A stretch of 64,000 bases of DNA from Bradyrhizobium iriomotense (GCF_018130765.1 NZ_JAFCJZ010000016.1:124001-188000); one strand, 5' to 3'; shown: positions 7,220 through 18,300, counted from the stretch's first letter. The notes: generated by a model not told the origin, from the letters alone. Program-made: numbers and translations.

Positions 7220-9935
7220 CGCGTTCGGCCCGCTGCTGCATTCCACCGATGGGGACGTTGTGCACGACGAAATCCCGGATTCTTGCCAGCAACTCGTCGC
7301 GGTCGCAGGCCGCTTTGGACACGAACTCCGCAATTCCGCTATCGAGTCGGCGGCGGTCCGCCTCGCTCAAGCTGGTAGCCGTCATCGCGACGACCGGAAT
7401 ATTGCTGAATGCCGCATCACCTCGGAGCAGTTCGAGAAATTTGAACCCGTCCATGTCAGGCATCATGAGATCGAGCAGGATCAGACTCGGCCTGCGTTCC
7501 CGAAGCCGCGTCAATCCCTCTCGACCGTCCCCGGCTTCGATGGTCCGCCAGCCCTCATCGGCGAGTGTCGACGTCAGCAGTCGCCGCGTCCCCTCATCAT
7601 CCTCTATGACGAGAATATCTCTTGGACTTCCGTTCAGATGACGTAATACCGCTCGGAGCCGTGCCCAGTCGATCGGCTTGGTGATGTATTCGCTCGCGCC
7701 AAGCGCATAGCCTTTGCTGCGCTCATCAACGATGGTTAGCATGATCACCGGAATCGCCGCCAACTCCGAGGTCGATTTGAGTTCTCGGAGCACGCTCCAG
7801 CCGTCGGGCTCAGGCATCAATACATCCAGTGTAATCAGCGAGGGGCGAACCTCACGCGCGAGCTTGAGGCCTTCTCGTCCTCCCTGCGCAGTCAAGACGT
7901 CAAAACCTTCCTTGCTGAGGAAGCGACGCATGACATCCAGGGTATTGAGATCGTCGTCGATGACGAGCACGCGCGGAGCCGTGCCGCCCGTGCCGCGAAT
8001 CGGTGGGATGCCCGGCGCAACCGCTGGCATCTCGGCGCGCAGTGGCGTCCCCTGAACAGCTTGAGCAGGTAGACGGACGGTGAAGGCCGCGCCGCAACCT
8101 GGCGCGCTCTTGACAGTGATTTCTCCGCCCATTGCTCGAGATAGGTGCCGGCTAATTGCCAAACCCAGCCCGGTCCCGCCGTACTTGCGCGTCGTCGAGC
8201 TGTCGGCCTGAGAGAACTCCTGGAAGAGGCGGCCAAGTTGCTCCTCCGTCATTCCGATGCCGGTATCGGCTACGGTGAAGATCAACCATTCGGCCGATCC
8301 GTCAGCTTCGCGCTTGGCGGTGAGGCGGATCTCGCCCCCTTCCGTGAACTTGCACGCATTGCTAAGCAAGTTCAGAAGCACTTGACGCACCCGGGTCGAG
8401 TCCGCCTGCATCGCCCCAATGTCCGCAGGGCAGTCGACGACAAGTTGGTTGCTGCTCCTGTCGGCGATCGGCTGGGTTGTCTTCGCGAGTTCGCCAACCA
8501 GTGTCGCGACATCGAGCTCTTCTGGATACAGATCGAGCTTGCCGGCTTCGATCTTGGACAAGTCGAGGATATCGTTGATCAGCATGAGAAGGTGTTTGCC
8601 TGCCCGCACGATACGCCCAACGGGCTCGGAAATAGCTTCCTCACGTTCTTCCTGCGCTTCCTCGTGGAGCACCTCGGCGATGCCAATGATGGCGTTCAGG
8701 GGTGTTCGAAGTTCGTGGCTCATATTTGCGAGAAACTGGCTCTTCGTTCGATTTGCCGCCTCTGCCTCCTCGCGCGCCTGCTCGAGTTCGATCTGACGGC
8801 GCTTCAGCTCGGTGATGTCGGTGTAAACGGCGACTGTTCCGCCGTCATGGGTCCTGCGCTCGGTGATGCGGACCCAACGATCATTCAGGTACGAATATTC
8901 AGCCACGCTGTAGGGCGCTGAATGCTCTCTCAGGCGTCCCTCAATCCACTCCTCTGGCGTCCGCTCATTCAGCTCCGGCACAGAGCGTGCAACTCCTGCT
9001 TCGAGAATCTCGCGTAATCTGGTGCCGGGCCGGAAGAGGTCTGCCACGGCGGGGTAGATCTCGCGCACACGCTCATTGCACGCCACGATGCGGTCGTCCG
9101 CGTCATAGAGAACGAAGCCATCCGAGATGGTTGCGATTGCGGCCGCCAGCGTCTTGCGTTCATGCTCCCGTTCGGCAGTCAACCGGTCCCGCTCTGTAAG
9201 AGTGTCGCGGAACATCGCCAATGTCCGTGCCATGGCACCGATCTCGTCCTGGCCCGCAGCCGGAATCTGGACTTCCACGTTCCCGGCGTTGAGGCCATCG
9301 ATCGCCACGACAAGTCGCCGCAGCGGAAGCGTGATCGAGCGCAACAGGAAGAAAGTGACGAGTGCTCCCATGGTCACCACGAGCACTGTGATCCCCTGCG
9401 TGATCCGGGTCGCAGTGTCGACATCCGCAACCGCACGTTCGCGAGCCGCAGCCGCCTCTCGGGTTAATTCAGTGACGATTGATCTCAAGAGCTCATCAAC
9501 GACTGCACTGTGTTGTCGCGCCTGAGCCAGGAGAGAATTGCCCATCACTCGGCGATCAGCAGTGTACTCCTCAACGGCATCAGCGGCGAATTTCTGAAAC
9601 TGCGCCAGCTCCGCCCGAACGGCGTCAATGCGGTCGGGTTTCCTCGCCGCTACCTGGTCGAGAAGATGCTCCATTCGGCTCCGAGCTTCTTCGGCATTTC
9701 TCTCCGAAAGTGTCAGCATGCTAACGGCGAGGTCGGTCAACCAATAACGCAACTCCCCGAACGCGACGCGTGCGCCATTTGCCGATTCGATCACATCGAT
9801 CAAATCAGCCACTTCGGCAACAACCGCCGAGTTATCCGTTAGCTTGCGTGTGAGATAGATATTCGTTCCCAAGATAACGAGGAGCAGCGCGCTCGATAGA
9901 AGAATGATCCGGGTTCGGATGTTCAGTCGCGCCAT
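7212..9935 (-). CDS. membrane hybrid histidine kinase with two receivers
   Basis: A 907-residue kinase starting at ATG 9935. A first membrane segment spans residues 9-28, a periplasmic helical sensor region follows to about 180, and a second membrane segment lies at 182-200. Then come HAMP, a PAS domain (about 260-375) and the phosphoacceptor helix with His407 in SHELRTPLN. A HATPase domain follows (N box, then TGIGM and GTGLGLAIS). The C terminus has two receivers with Asp in LITLDVLMP and LILLDLMMP. A longer start at 10007 would overlap the upstream gene and put 24 unhelpful residues before the membrane segment. With the downstream receiver and cyclase it forms a relay likely ending in cAMP. 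Confidence 0.93.
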   Translation of the reverse strand: MARLNIRTRIILLSSALLLVILGTNIYLTRKLTDNSAVVAEVADLIDVIESANGARVAFGELRYWLTDLAVSMLTLSERNAEEARSRMEHLLDQVAARKPDRIDAVRAELAQFQKFAADAVEEYTADRRVMGNSLLAQARQHSAVVDELLRSIVTELTREAAAARERAVADVDTATRITQGITVLVVTMGALVTFFLLRSITLPLRRLVVAIDGLNAGNVEVQIPAAGQDEIGAMARTLAMFRDTLTERDRLTAEREHERKTLAAAIATISDGFVLYDADDRIVACNERVREIYPAVADLFRPGTRLREILEAGVARSVPELNERTPEEWIEGRLREHSAPYSVAEYSYLNDRWVRITERRTHDGGTVAVYTDITELKRRQIELEQAREEAEAANRTKSQFLANMSHELRTPLNAIIGIAEVLHEEAQEEREEAISEPVGRIVRAGKHLLMLINDILDLSKIEAGKLDLYPEELDVATLVGELAKTTQPIADRSSNQLVVDCPADIGAMQADSTRVRQVLLNLLSNACKFTEGGEIRLTAKREADGSAEWLIFTVADTGIGMTEEQLGRLFQEFSQADSSTTRKYGGTGLGLAISRHLSRAMGGEITVKSAPGCGAAFTVRLPAQAVQGTPLRAEMPAVAPGIPPIRGTGGTAPRVLVIDDDLNTLDVMRRFLSKEGFDVLTAQGGREGLKLAREVRPSLITLDVLMPEPDGWSVLRELKSTSELAAIPVIMLTIVDERSKGYALGASEYITKPIDWARLRAVLRHLNGSPRDILVIEDDEGTRRLLTSTLADEGWRTIEAGDGREGLTRLRERRPSLILLDLMMPDMDGFKFLELLRGDAAFSNIPVVAMTATSLSEADRRRLDSGIAEFVSKAACDRDELLARIRDFVVHNVPIGGMQQRAERDG

Positions 9936-9966
9936 CGTCGCGAGCCTCGCATGCTCAAATGCCGGG

Positions 9967-10740
9967 CTATCGGTAGAGAATGATGCTAATGACGCCGCCC
10001 AGCTCATCCAATTTCGCGCCTTCCTTCGGGTAGCCTGTTATGTCGACTTCGCCTTTTGGTGAACCGTGGCAAGCCAGACAGGTTTGATCGTAGTATTGGG
10101 GCACCATGACTCGGAACGCCGGACGCCCGCGCGTTTCGACAGCAGCTGAATAGGCCTGATCGCGCAGCCAGTTCGACGCGAGCAGCTTTGATTTTATGAC
10201 ATCGGCCTCCCACGCGTCTGGACGTGCTTTTCGGTTGCGGATGCGATCGGGCGGGCCCGTGACCTTCACTTCAGCCTCGCCCTTTGCTCTGCGGGCAAAC
10301 GCTTCGTTGACCAGGCGCGCGAACACCGCCGGGATGAACCCCTTGAACCCGGTCCCTGTCGCGTTGATCGTTGCCTGATTTGCGTCCATGACCTCGATGA
10401 TCGCATCCATTTGGGCGCGCAGCAGTCGGCCGTGCCGGGAGGCGGGGTCGACTGATGCCGGATCGATGCCGTTTGTTGCGCGGTAGATTTCGCGAGCCCG
10501 TTCGATCAACGCACCGCCGCTAAGGCCCTTGTCGCCGAGCTTTGGATCGTTGATCCGGTCCTGCTCGCGGGAGATGACAGTTTCGCCAGCGACCAGCATA
10601 TCGGCCAGGCTATTGCCAATTGACAGATCTTCGCTCGGATCCTCTCTTTCCGGGGCCGCGCAAATCACCGACGCCGGGATCGTGCCCATAAGGATAAGGG
10701 CTATCATCGCTGTCACCAACGAGTGCCTCGACAGGACCAT
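9967..10740 (-). CDS. exported DUF3365 (Tll0287-like) haem-motif protein
   Basis: The 257-residue protein has a signal peptide (residues 1-28, ending SVICA-A) and a C-terminal CLACHGSPKGE segment, the haem-binding CxxCH of the Tll0287-like/DUF3365 family. These domains resemble PAS-like periplasmic sensors and occur alone or on the front of kinases. The gene sits 33 bases after the molybdenum hydroxylase gene and 31 before the kinase gene. A periplasmic redox sensor feeding the kinase is a reasonable inference, not shown directly. Confidence 0.82.
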   Translation of the reverse strand: MVLSRHSLVTAMIALILMGTIPASVICAAPEREDPSEDLSIGNSLADMLVAGETVISREQDRINDPKLGDKGLSGGALIERAREIYRATNGIDPASVDPASRHGRLLRAQMDAIIEVMDANQATINATGTGFKGFIPAVFARLVNEAFARRAKGEAEVKVTGPPDRIRNRKARPDAWEADVIKSKLLASNWLRDQAYSAAVETRGRPAFRVMVPQYYDQTCLACHGSPKGEVDITGYPKEGAKLDELGGVISIILYR

Positions 10741-10773
10741 CCCTTGATCTCACAGTTGTTGAACGACTACAGG

Positions 10774-13002
10774 TCAGTGCCCCTCGATCGCTGCCAAAAC
10801 CTTCACCGGGGTGAACGGGACGGAACGTAACCGCACGCCAAGAGCATCGAAAACCGCATTCGAGATCGCGGATGGCACGATCGTGGCTGCTGGCTCGCCC
10901 GCCCCCCAAGGCCTTTCGTTTGGACGATCAATAAGCTCGATGATGACGTCCGGCACCTCGGGGAAGGTGAGGATCGGGTAGGTTGCCCAATGCAGGCTCG
11001 TCACCGCCGAGCGGTCAAAAAGGATTTCCTCCTTCAAGGTGCGACTGACGGTCTGGATGATGTTTCCTTCGATTTGATTTTTCACCCCGTCGGGATTGAT
11101 GATCTGCCCGCAATCGTGCACGACAAAGAAGCGCTGCACGCTGATCTCACCAGTCCGCCGGTCGACCTCGACCTCGGCGACGGCGCCGACGTAGGTGCGC
11201 CCCAGCTCATACTTGACGTAGCTGATGCCCCGTCCTTGCGCGATGCCGCCGCCGCCCTTCTGCGGCGAAGGTCGGTTCTGCCATTTTGCAAGAGTAGTGA
11301 GCCGTTGCAGGAGCTCAATACCGCGTGCGTCGTCAAGATGCGCAAGGCGAAACTCGAGTGGGTCGGCTTCGACAGACGCCGCCAGCTCGTCCATGAAGCA
11401 CTCATTGGCGAAGGTGCTCTGCAGCCGCCCTGGCGAGCGGATCCAGGACGGACGGAATAGCGTCTCGGCGAGGAGGTGCGCGACTGTCTTGACGTTCGCG
11501 AGGGTGTAAGGAATAGCCGAGTTCTCGGCGAAGACGTTCTGGAACTTAGCCCGAACGTATTGTAACGGCGGCTCGGTCGCTGACGGCAGCCCGGCGAGTG
11601 TTGCCGCGACGAGGGGTACCGGTTTGAGGCCGTCTTCGGGGACGAAGGATTCCGACTCCCAGGCGACGACTTGGCCTGCGCGGTCAAGGCCGGCGCGCAG
11701 GTCGACGAGGATCGGCGGACCCTTCGGGTCCCAGCCGTGCTCGTCAGCCCGCATCCACTGGACGCGCACGGGTCTTCCCCCCACAGCACGGGACAGGAGC
11801 GCGGCGTCGCCGGCCGCGTCTTCGTGCCCGTTTCGGCCGTAACAGCCTGAACCTTCGATATAGAGGCAGCGCACATTGTCGAGGGGGATTGCCATCATCG
11901 CGGCAAGCTGATTTCTAAGCCGGTGCGGCGCCTGCGAGGCGCTCCAGCACGTAATTTTGCCCTCAATAATCTCGACCACCGCGCAAGATGGGCCGAGAGA
12001 GCCATGCGTGTGGATGGCGAAATCGTACGTCGCTGAAATGCGTTTCGGCGCATCGCTCAGCGCATTGGCGCTGTTTCCGACATTGGAGGAAATCTCATCG
12101 CTGTTGACCCGAGTGGCGCGAACGTGCTCCCAGAGGTGCGTGCGCTCCGGCAGTCCTTCCCATTTTGACCAGGTCGCCTTCAGCTTGCGCGCCGCCTGAA
12201 TGGCGCCCCATTCGGTTGTTGCCACGACGCCAAGGAAGTTGCCTTCGCGCACCACCTTCACGAAACCCGGGACGTCGTTCACCGAAGACCCGTCGACATT
12301 CTCAAGTTTGGCGCCGATCGCCAATGGACGAACTACGCGGCCATGCAACATGCCGGGGACGCGGAAATCCTGCATGTACGTGAAGTGTCCGGTCGCCTTT
12401 GGCGGAATATCGACACGTGGCACCGACTTGCCGGCAATGGCGTACAATGCCGGGTCCTTGACTGGCGCGTCCTTATCGACCTTCAGCGAGAACGTGCTGC
12501 CGCCGACGAGCTCGGCATATGAAATGCTCCTGTCGCCGGCCTTGATTGAGCCGTCCTCGATCCTCAGCCCGGCCGCCGACACGCCCAGGCGCTGAGCGGC
12601 CATCTCAGCGAGCGCCTTTCGCGCGGTCGCCGCCGCCTTGCGGATCTGCATCCCGCCGTTCTGGATCGAGAGGCTGCCCCAAGTGGGACCCTGATCGGGC
12701 GTCAGCGCGGTGTCGCCTTGAATGAGGTTTACCTGATCGAGCGGCACGTCGAGCTCTTCAGCGGCGATCTGCGTCAGCGCAGTACGCAATCCGGTCCCGA
12801 GGTCTACTTTGCCGGAATAAACAGTGACCTGTCCGTCGGCGTCGATGGACAGAAATGCGTCGACTTGGTCGGATGCGACAGTCTTGTTTCGGGCGCTGCT
12901 CTGCGCCAAAGCCGAACAAGCCGTCGCCGCGAGCGTGAAGGTGACGAGGAGTGCGCCGCCGGTCTTCAACACGTCGCGACGGGTAGAGACGAAATCCGGC
13001 AT
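10774..13002 (-). CDS. molybdenum hydroxylase large subunit (IorB/aldehyde oxidase type)
   Basis: The 742-residue molybdopterin subunit belongs to the xanthine oxidase family, with the isoquinoline-oxidoreductase/aldehyde-dehydrogenase arrangement. A twin-arginine signal (STRRDVLKTGG plus hydrophobic run) indicates export. GTGLRTALTQIAAEELD and the C-terminal GVKNQIEGNIIQ and WGAGEPA segments are family hallmarks; the Glu of GAGEPA is the expected base. ATG 13002 follows AAGGAGACAAGG. It lies 16 bases after the gene for its iron-sulfur partner. No FAD subunit is present; such enzymes usually pass electrons to a cytochrome. Substrate (aldehyde or N-heterocycle) unresolved. Confidence 0.9.
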   Translation of the reverse strand: MPDFVSTRRDVLKTGGALLVTFTLAATACSALAQSSARNKTVASDQVDAFLSIDADGQVTVYSGKVDLGTGLRTALTQIAAEELDVPLDQVNLIQGDTALTPDQGPTWGSLSIQNGGMQIRKAAATARKALAEMAAQRLGVSAAGLRIEDGSIKAGDRSISYAELVGGSTFSLKVDKDAPVKDPALYAIAGKSVPRVDIPPKATGHFTYMQDFRVPGMLHGRVVRPLAIGAKLENVDGSSVNDVPGFVKVVREGNFLGVVATTEWGAIQAARKLKATWSKWEGLPERTHLWEHVRATRVNSDEISSNVGNSANALSDAPKRISATYDFAIHTHGSLGPSCAVVEIIEGKITCWSASQAPHRLRNQLAAMMAIPLDNVRCLYIEGSGCYGRNGHEDAAGDAALLSRAVGGRPVRVQWMRADEHGWDPKGPPILVDLRAGLDRAGQVVAWESESFVPEDGLKPVPLVAATLAGLPSATEPPLQYVRAKFQNVFAENSAIPYTLANVKTVAHLLAETLFRPSWIRSPGRLQSTFANECFMDELAASVEADPLEFRLAHLDDARGIELLQRLTTLAKWQNRPSPQKGGGGIAQGRGISYVKYELGRTYVGAVAEVEVDRRTGEISVQRFFVVHDCGQIINPDGVKNQIEGNIIQTVSRTLKEEILFDRSAVTSLHWATYPILTFPEVPDVIIELIDRPNERPWGAGEPAATIVPSAISNAVFDALGVRLRSVPFTPVKVLAAIEGH

Positions 13003-13018
13003 CCTTGTCTCCTTTGCC

Positions 13019-13486
13019 TCATGCATTCCGGGCCGCCCGTTGCACCGCCCGAATAATCCGAAGATGCGTACCGCAACGGCAAAGATTGTCGGCGAGCGCC
13101 TTCTTGATCTGCGGAATCGACGGGTTCTTGGTTTTCGCGAGCAGCGCGGTCGCCTGTATGATCATGCCGTTAAGACAGTAGCCGCACTGTGCCGCCTGTT
13201 CATCGATAAAGGCTTGTTGAACGGGCGACGGCTGCTCCGGGCTGCCGAGTCCCTCGAGCGTCACGACCTTCTTGTTTGCGGCCTTGGTGAGAGGCGTTTC
13301 ACACGAAAGTACCGGCTCGCCATCCAATAGGACAGCACAGGTGCCGCACTGGCCTAGTCCGCAGCCGAAGCGCGGCCCCTTCAACTCAAGATTATCTCGC
13401 AGAGCGTAGAGCAGCGGCATACCCGGATCATCGACTTCGATCGTGACCGCGCGGCCGTTTACATCCAACGAAACAGACGTGGGCAT
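13019..13486 (-). CDS. molybdenum hydroxylase [2Fe-2S] subunit
   Basis: The 155-residue small subunit of a xanthine-oxidase-family enzyme, with two [2Fe-2S] clusters. The plant-ferredoxin-type cluster uses GCGLGQCGTC plus a later Cys in VLSCETP. The second cluster uses CGYC and CRCGT. The ATG at 13486 is chosen because GGGGAGGATATTC precedes it. This is the first gene of a minus-strand operon that runs through the large subunit, the haem-motif protein and the signalling genes to 5778. Confidence 0.93.
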   Translation of the reverse strand: MPTSVSLDVNGRAVTIEVDDPGMPLLYALRDNLELKGPRFGCGLGQCGTCAVLLDGEPVLSCETPLTKAANKKVVTLEGLGSPEQPSPVQQAFIDEQAAQCGYCLNGMIIQATALLAKTKNPSIPQIKKALADNLCRCGTHLRIIRAVQRAARNA

Positions 13487-13826
13487 GAATATCCTCCCCA
13501 CTATCCGTTTGTGCTTATTCAAAGTCGCTTATATGCCTTTCGGCAGCTGTTTTGAATGCCCAAGAGCGCCCCCGGGCAAAAGACCCGCGCGGGCTTGTAG
13601 GCGCTCCTCATCCGCGAGACACTCTGTCGCAGAACCATTCGTTTTGCCGGAAGACTAACCTCTAGGCGGAAATCTGCCGTTCGCAATGTCGAACGGCGTG
13701 CAGCGGGGTAATTCCGCGCCGCTTCGGTTGCAAGAGTCCGTGGGCGTGGCCGCCCTTCTGCTGATCCGTCCAAGAGCATGAGAGCTGACTGCCGAAATAC
13801 TGACCGCCAGTCACGGAGGAGATGCC
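13487..13826. other. divergent promoter region
   Basis: About 340 bases between the molybdenum hydroxylase operon and an FAD oxidase gene. It must carry both promoters. I see no clear palindrome or small gene. Confidence 0.4.
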
Positions 13827-15269
13827 ATGGCGGAGATCCGGCTGGCCTCGCTGCAGGGCGGGGCGATTACGCTTGAAAGCGATGCAATTGCTGCCTTTCG
13901 CCAAACCTTGCGAGGCAACGTCTGTCTGGCCGAGGAGCCGGGCTACGATGAAGCACGCACGATCTGGAATGCGATGATCGATCGTCGCCCAGGCGCGGTC
14001 GTGCGCTGCAGAGGGGCCGCAGACATCATTCGTGCCGTACGGCTTGCGCGTGAGCACGGCCTCTTGGTCGCCGTGCGCGGCGGCGGCCATAACATCGCGG
14101 GCAATGCCGTTTGTGACGGCGGGCTCTTGATCGATCTCTCGCTCATGCGTTCCGTCCGGGTCGATCCATTTCACCGCACCGCGCGCGTGGACCCGGGGGC
14201 AACGCTTGGCGACTTCGACAAGGAGGCGCAAGCTTTCGGCCTTGCCACCCCGCTCGGGATCAACTCGACGACCGGCGTTGCGGGATTGACGCTGGGCGGC
14301 GGCTTCGGGTGGCTTAGCCGCAAGTTCGGGCTTGCCGTCGACAACCTGATCTCGGCCGACGTGGTGACGGCCGAAGGCGAGCTCGTCCGGGCAAACATCG
14401 CCGAGAATACCGACCTGTTCTGGGCGCTGCGCGGAGGCGGGGCCAATTTCGGGGTGGTGAGTTCGTTCGAGTTCCGCCTGCACCCTGTTGGTCCGATGGT
14501 TCTGGCCGGGCTCATCGTCCATCCCTTTGCGCGGGCGAAGGAGCTGCTCGCGGGCTATCGCGACGTCGCTGCCAGGGCGCCCGACGAACTGACGGTGTGG
14601 GTGGTGCTCAGGCAGGCGCCGCCGCTGCCGTTCTTGCCCGCCGAGGTTCATGGCAAGGAAATCGTCGCGTTCGCCGTCTGCTATGCGGGAGATGAGAACG
14701 AGGGCAAGCGTGCATTGGAGCCGTTGCGCGCGCTCGGAGAGCCGATCGCAGACGTGATCGGCATGCAGCCCTTTGCGGCTTGGCAGACCGCGTTTGACCC
14801 ACTGCTCACGCCCGGCGCCTATAATTACTGGAAGTCGCATAATTTCGTTGCGCTCAACGACGGTCTTCTCGACACGCTGGTAAGCCATACGACAAGCCTG
14901 CCGACCGGGGAGTGCGAGATTTTCATTGGTCAGCTTGGTGGCGCCACCAGTCGCATGGCCGTCGACGCCACGGCGTTCCCCCACCGCGATGCGAAGTTTG
15001 TCATGAACGTTCACACGCGATGGCGCGATCCGGCGGATGAGCAACGTTCGATCGCCTGGGCGCGCAGGCTCTTTACTGAGACCGCGCCTCACGCAACCGG
15101 CGGCGTCTATGTCAACTTCATGCCGGAGGACGAGACCGATCGCGTAGCCGGCGCCTACGGCCCGAATTACGCCCGTCTTGCCGCGTTGAAGGCCAAGTAC
15201 GATCCCGGCAACCTGTTCCGGCTAAACCAGAACGTCAGGCCGTCTGCCGCACAGCGACCGGCCGCCTGA
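13827..15269 (+). CDS. FAD-linked oxidase (VAO fold, BBE C terminus)
   Basis: A 480-residue flavoprotein of the VAO/PCMH family with a berberine-bridge-enzyme C terminus. The pyrophosphate-binding RGGGHNIAGN near residue 90 contains the His that usually forms the covalent FAD bond in 6-hydroxynicotine-oxidase-type relatives. The C-terminal YGPNYARLAALKAKYDPGNL is the BBE signature. ATG 13827 follows GGAGGAG. A second family member lies at 46975-48354. No signal peptide is seen. It probably oxidises a small alcohol, sugar or amine with oxygen as acceptor. Confidence 0.88.
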   Translation: MAEIRLASLQGGAITLESDAIAAFRQTLRGNVCLAEEPGYDEARTIWNAMIDRRPGAVVRCRGAADIIRAVRLAREHGLLVAVRGGGHNIAGNAVCDGGLLIDLSLMRSVRVDPFHRTARVDPGATLGDFDKEAQAFGLATPLGINSTTGVAGLTLGGGFGWLSRKFGLAVDNLISADVVTAEGELVRANIAENTDLFWALRGGGANFGVVSSFEFRLHPVGPMVLAGLIVHPFARAKELLAGYRDVAARAPDELTVWVVLRQAPPLPFLPAEVHGKEIVAFAVCYAGDENEGKRALEPLRALGEPIADVIGMQPFAAWQTAFDPLLTPGAYNYWKSHNFVALNDGLLDTLVSHTTSLPTGECEIFIGQLGGATSRMAVDATAFPHRDAKFVMNVHTRWRDPADEQRSIAWARRLFTETAPHATGGVYVNFMPEDETDRVAGAYGPNYARLAALKAKYDPGNLFRLNQNVRPSAAQRPAA

Positions 15270-15315
15270 CAAGCGGAGGAGGGGATCCGTAATCGAGGGG
15301 GCTACGGAGACGAAG

Positions 15316-18300
15316 TTGGACATCGGAGAATGGCTGCGCAGCCTGGGCCTGCAATCCTATGAGCAGAGGTTCCGCGACAACGGAATTGACCTTGAGATCC
15401 TGTCCCACCTGACGGTTGAAGATCTCAAGGAGATTGGAGTCCAGGCCGTCGGCCACCGGCGGAAGCTTCTCGATGCAATCGGCCTGCTACCAGCGGACCT
15501 GGCGGCGGCGCGGCCCCCCGCTTCGGTGGAGCGCCGTCAGCTCACGCTCATGTTCGTCGATCTCGTCGGCTCGACCGACCTCAGCCGCCGTCTCGATCCC
15601 GAGGAGCTGCGCGAGGTCATGCGGGCCTACTCGAACACGGTGGCGGGAGAGATTGCGCGACTGGAGGGCCACGTCGCGAAGTTTCTGGGAGACGGTGTGC
15701 AGGCCTATTTCGGCTGGCCGCGCGCAAGCGAAGATGCGGCAGAGCAAGCTGTCCGGGCGGGACTTGCGGTCGCAACAGCGGTCAGCGGCATGTCGTCAGG
15801 CGCAGGAGGCTTGCTGGCAGCACGCGTCGGCATCGCCACCGGGCTTGTCGTGGTGGGTGATCTGCTCGGGGAAGGTGCTGCGAGGGAGGAAGCGGTCACT
15901 GGGGAGACGCCTAATCTCGCGGCCCGTCTGCAACAGGTTGCGGAGCCAGGTACGGTCGTTATCGCCGACAGCACGCGCCGCCTGGTCGGCGATCTCTTCG
16001 AATTTATTGAGCTCGGTTCCCTTCGGCTCAAGGGCTTTGCCGAGCCGGTGCAAGCTTGGCGGGTCATCGGCGAAGGCCGGGTAGAGAGCAGGTTCGAGGC
16101 TTTGCACGGAGCCCACGTCACGCCACTCGTCGGGCGCAGCGAGGAGCTCGATTTGACGCTGTCACGGTGGCGGCTTGCCAAAGGACGGGCTGGACAGGTC
16201 GTCCTGATTTTTGGCGAGCCAGGAATCGGAAAATCACGATTGGTGCTCGCGCTGCGCGAACGACTACAGGCCGAACAAATCACGCTCGTTAGCTACGCCT
16301 GTTCGCCGCATCACCTAAACAGCCCGCTCTTTCCCTTCATCTCGCAGCTCGAGCGCGAGGCGCGGTTCGCACCCGAGGATACCGCGGAAACACGACTCAA
16401 GCGCCTCGAATTGCTCCTTGGCGAAAACGGCGAAGGGCTGTCTAGCGATGCAATCCAGCTTCTTGCCGATCTGCTCGGCATTCCAAACGAGAGGCCGAGC
16501 ACCCAGCCAGAGATGTCGCCGCAGCAAAGGAAGGCGCTCCTGTTCCGCACATTCCTGGCCCGGCTCAATCGACTTGCCGCTCGTGGCCCGGTGCTGATGG
16601 TGCTTGAAGACGCGCACTGGCTCGATCCCACCTCGCGCGAGCTGTTCGACCAGATCGTGGATCGTCTTCAGGACCTGCCAGTGCTGGTCGTCGCCACATT
16701 CCGCCCGGAACTCCCACCGCCATGGACCGGGTTTCCGCACGTCACGTTGCTCATGCTAAATCGCCTGCCACAGGCGCAGGTGGTTGTACTCGTCGACCGG
16801 ATCACCGAAGGCAAAGCGCTTCCCGCCGAGGTCCTCGACCAGATTCTGGCGCGGACCGAGGGTGTGCCGCTCTTTACCGAGGAGCTCACGAAGGCCGTTC
16901 TTGAAGCCGGGATCCTCCGCTACACCGGCGCTCGCTACGTGCTCGCCGGAGCATTCCCGTCCTTGGCGATCCCGGCGACGCTGCACGATTCGTTGATGGC
17001 GCGGCTTGACCGTCTTGCCCCAGTCAAGGAGGTTGCCCAGATCGGAGCCTGTATCGGCCGTGAGTTCGATCACGAGCTGCTTGCTGCGGTCGTGTCGATG
17101 CCAGGTGGGGAGCTCGCCGCGGCGCTTGACCGCCTGGTAGCGGCAGAGCTCGTTTTCCGGCGCGGCCTCGCGCCTGCCGCTACCTATGTCTTCAAGCACG
17201 CCCTGGTGCGCGATGCCGCCTACGAAAGCCTGCTCAAGCGGCGCCGCCAGGAGCTGCACGCGCGGATTGCCACATCGATCGAAGCGCTCTTTCCGCAACT
17301 TGTCGAAGCACAGCCGGAGCTCGTCGCCCGTCACTTTGGCGAGGCGGGATTGGCCGAGAGGGCCATTCCATACTGGCTGAAGGCCGGCCGCCTCGCAGCC
17401 GCCCGATCGGCGAATATGGAGGCAATTGCCCATCTGAGATCGGGGCTCGAGTGCGCCCAAGCACTTCCTTCTGGAGCATCACGCTCGCGCTTCGAGCTTG
17501 CCCTGCAGCTTGGGCTTGGCGGCCCGCTGATTGCAACAAAAGGATTTGCTTCACGCGAGGCAGAAGCGGCGTTCCAGCGCGCACAGGAGCTCAGCCGCGA
17601 GTTGCAGAGCGAGGTTGATCTCTCCGCCGCGTTGAAGGGGCTCGGCCACGTCTACCACGTGCGCGCCAACCTGCGGGAGGTCACAAGCCTCGTCGAGGAG
17701 ACGGAGGCACTAGCGAAACGAAGCGGTGATCCCGTGCGTCAAGCCGAAGCCGATCATCTTGCGGGAGTGCTCTCATTCCACCTCGGCCAGTTTCAATTCT
17801 CGCGCGACCGGCTCGAGAGAAGCGCACAAGCCGGCGAATACCGCGGCCGCTATTATTCCGAGGTCTACGGAATTGACATGAGCGTATTCTGCCGCGCCTA
17901 CATGAGCCATTGCGACTGGCATCTCGGCTATCCCGTTCGTAGCCTTGGGATTGCTGAGAAAGGGCTCGCCGTCGCGCGTGAGATTTCACATCCATTCAGC
18001 ATCGCGCTCGCGCTCAACTATCTGGCGATGCTATATCAATTCCGGCAAGAGCCCGATGCCGCACTGAAAGCCGCTGCAGAGTCACGCGACATCTGCGCCG
18101 AGTACCGCTTCGACTACTATGGCGCATGGGCCAGCCTCGTTCGCGCCTGGGCGATCGCTGAATTCGGCAGGCTTGAGGAAGGTCTTGCGGACTTTGATGC
18201 CGGGCTCGAGGATTTCCGGCGTACAAGTGCGGGGCTACGTATTCCGCACCATCTTGGCTTGCTCGCGGCGCTTCATCGCAAGGCCGGAAACGCCATGGCC

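Noticed and set aside
13662..15092. A 476-codon minus-strand open frame opposite the FAD oxidase gene
   Set aside because: No domain or ribosome site; the plus-strand frame carries the complete FAD-binding motifs.
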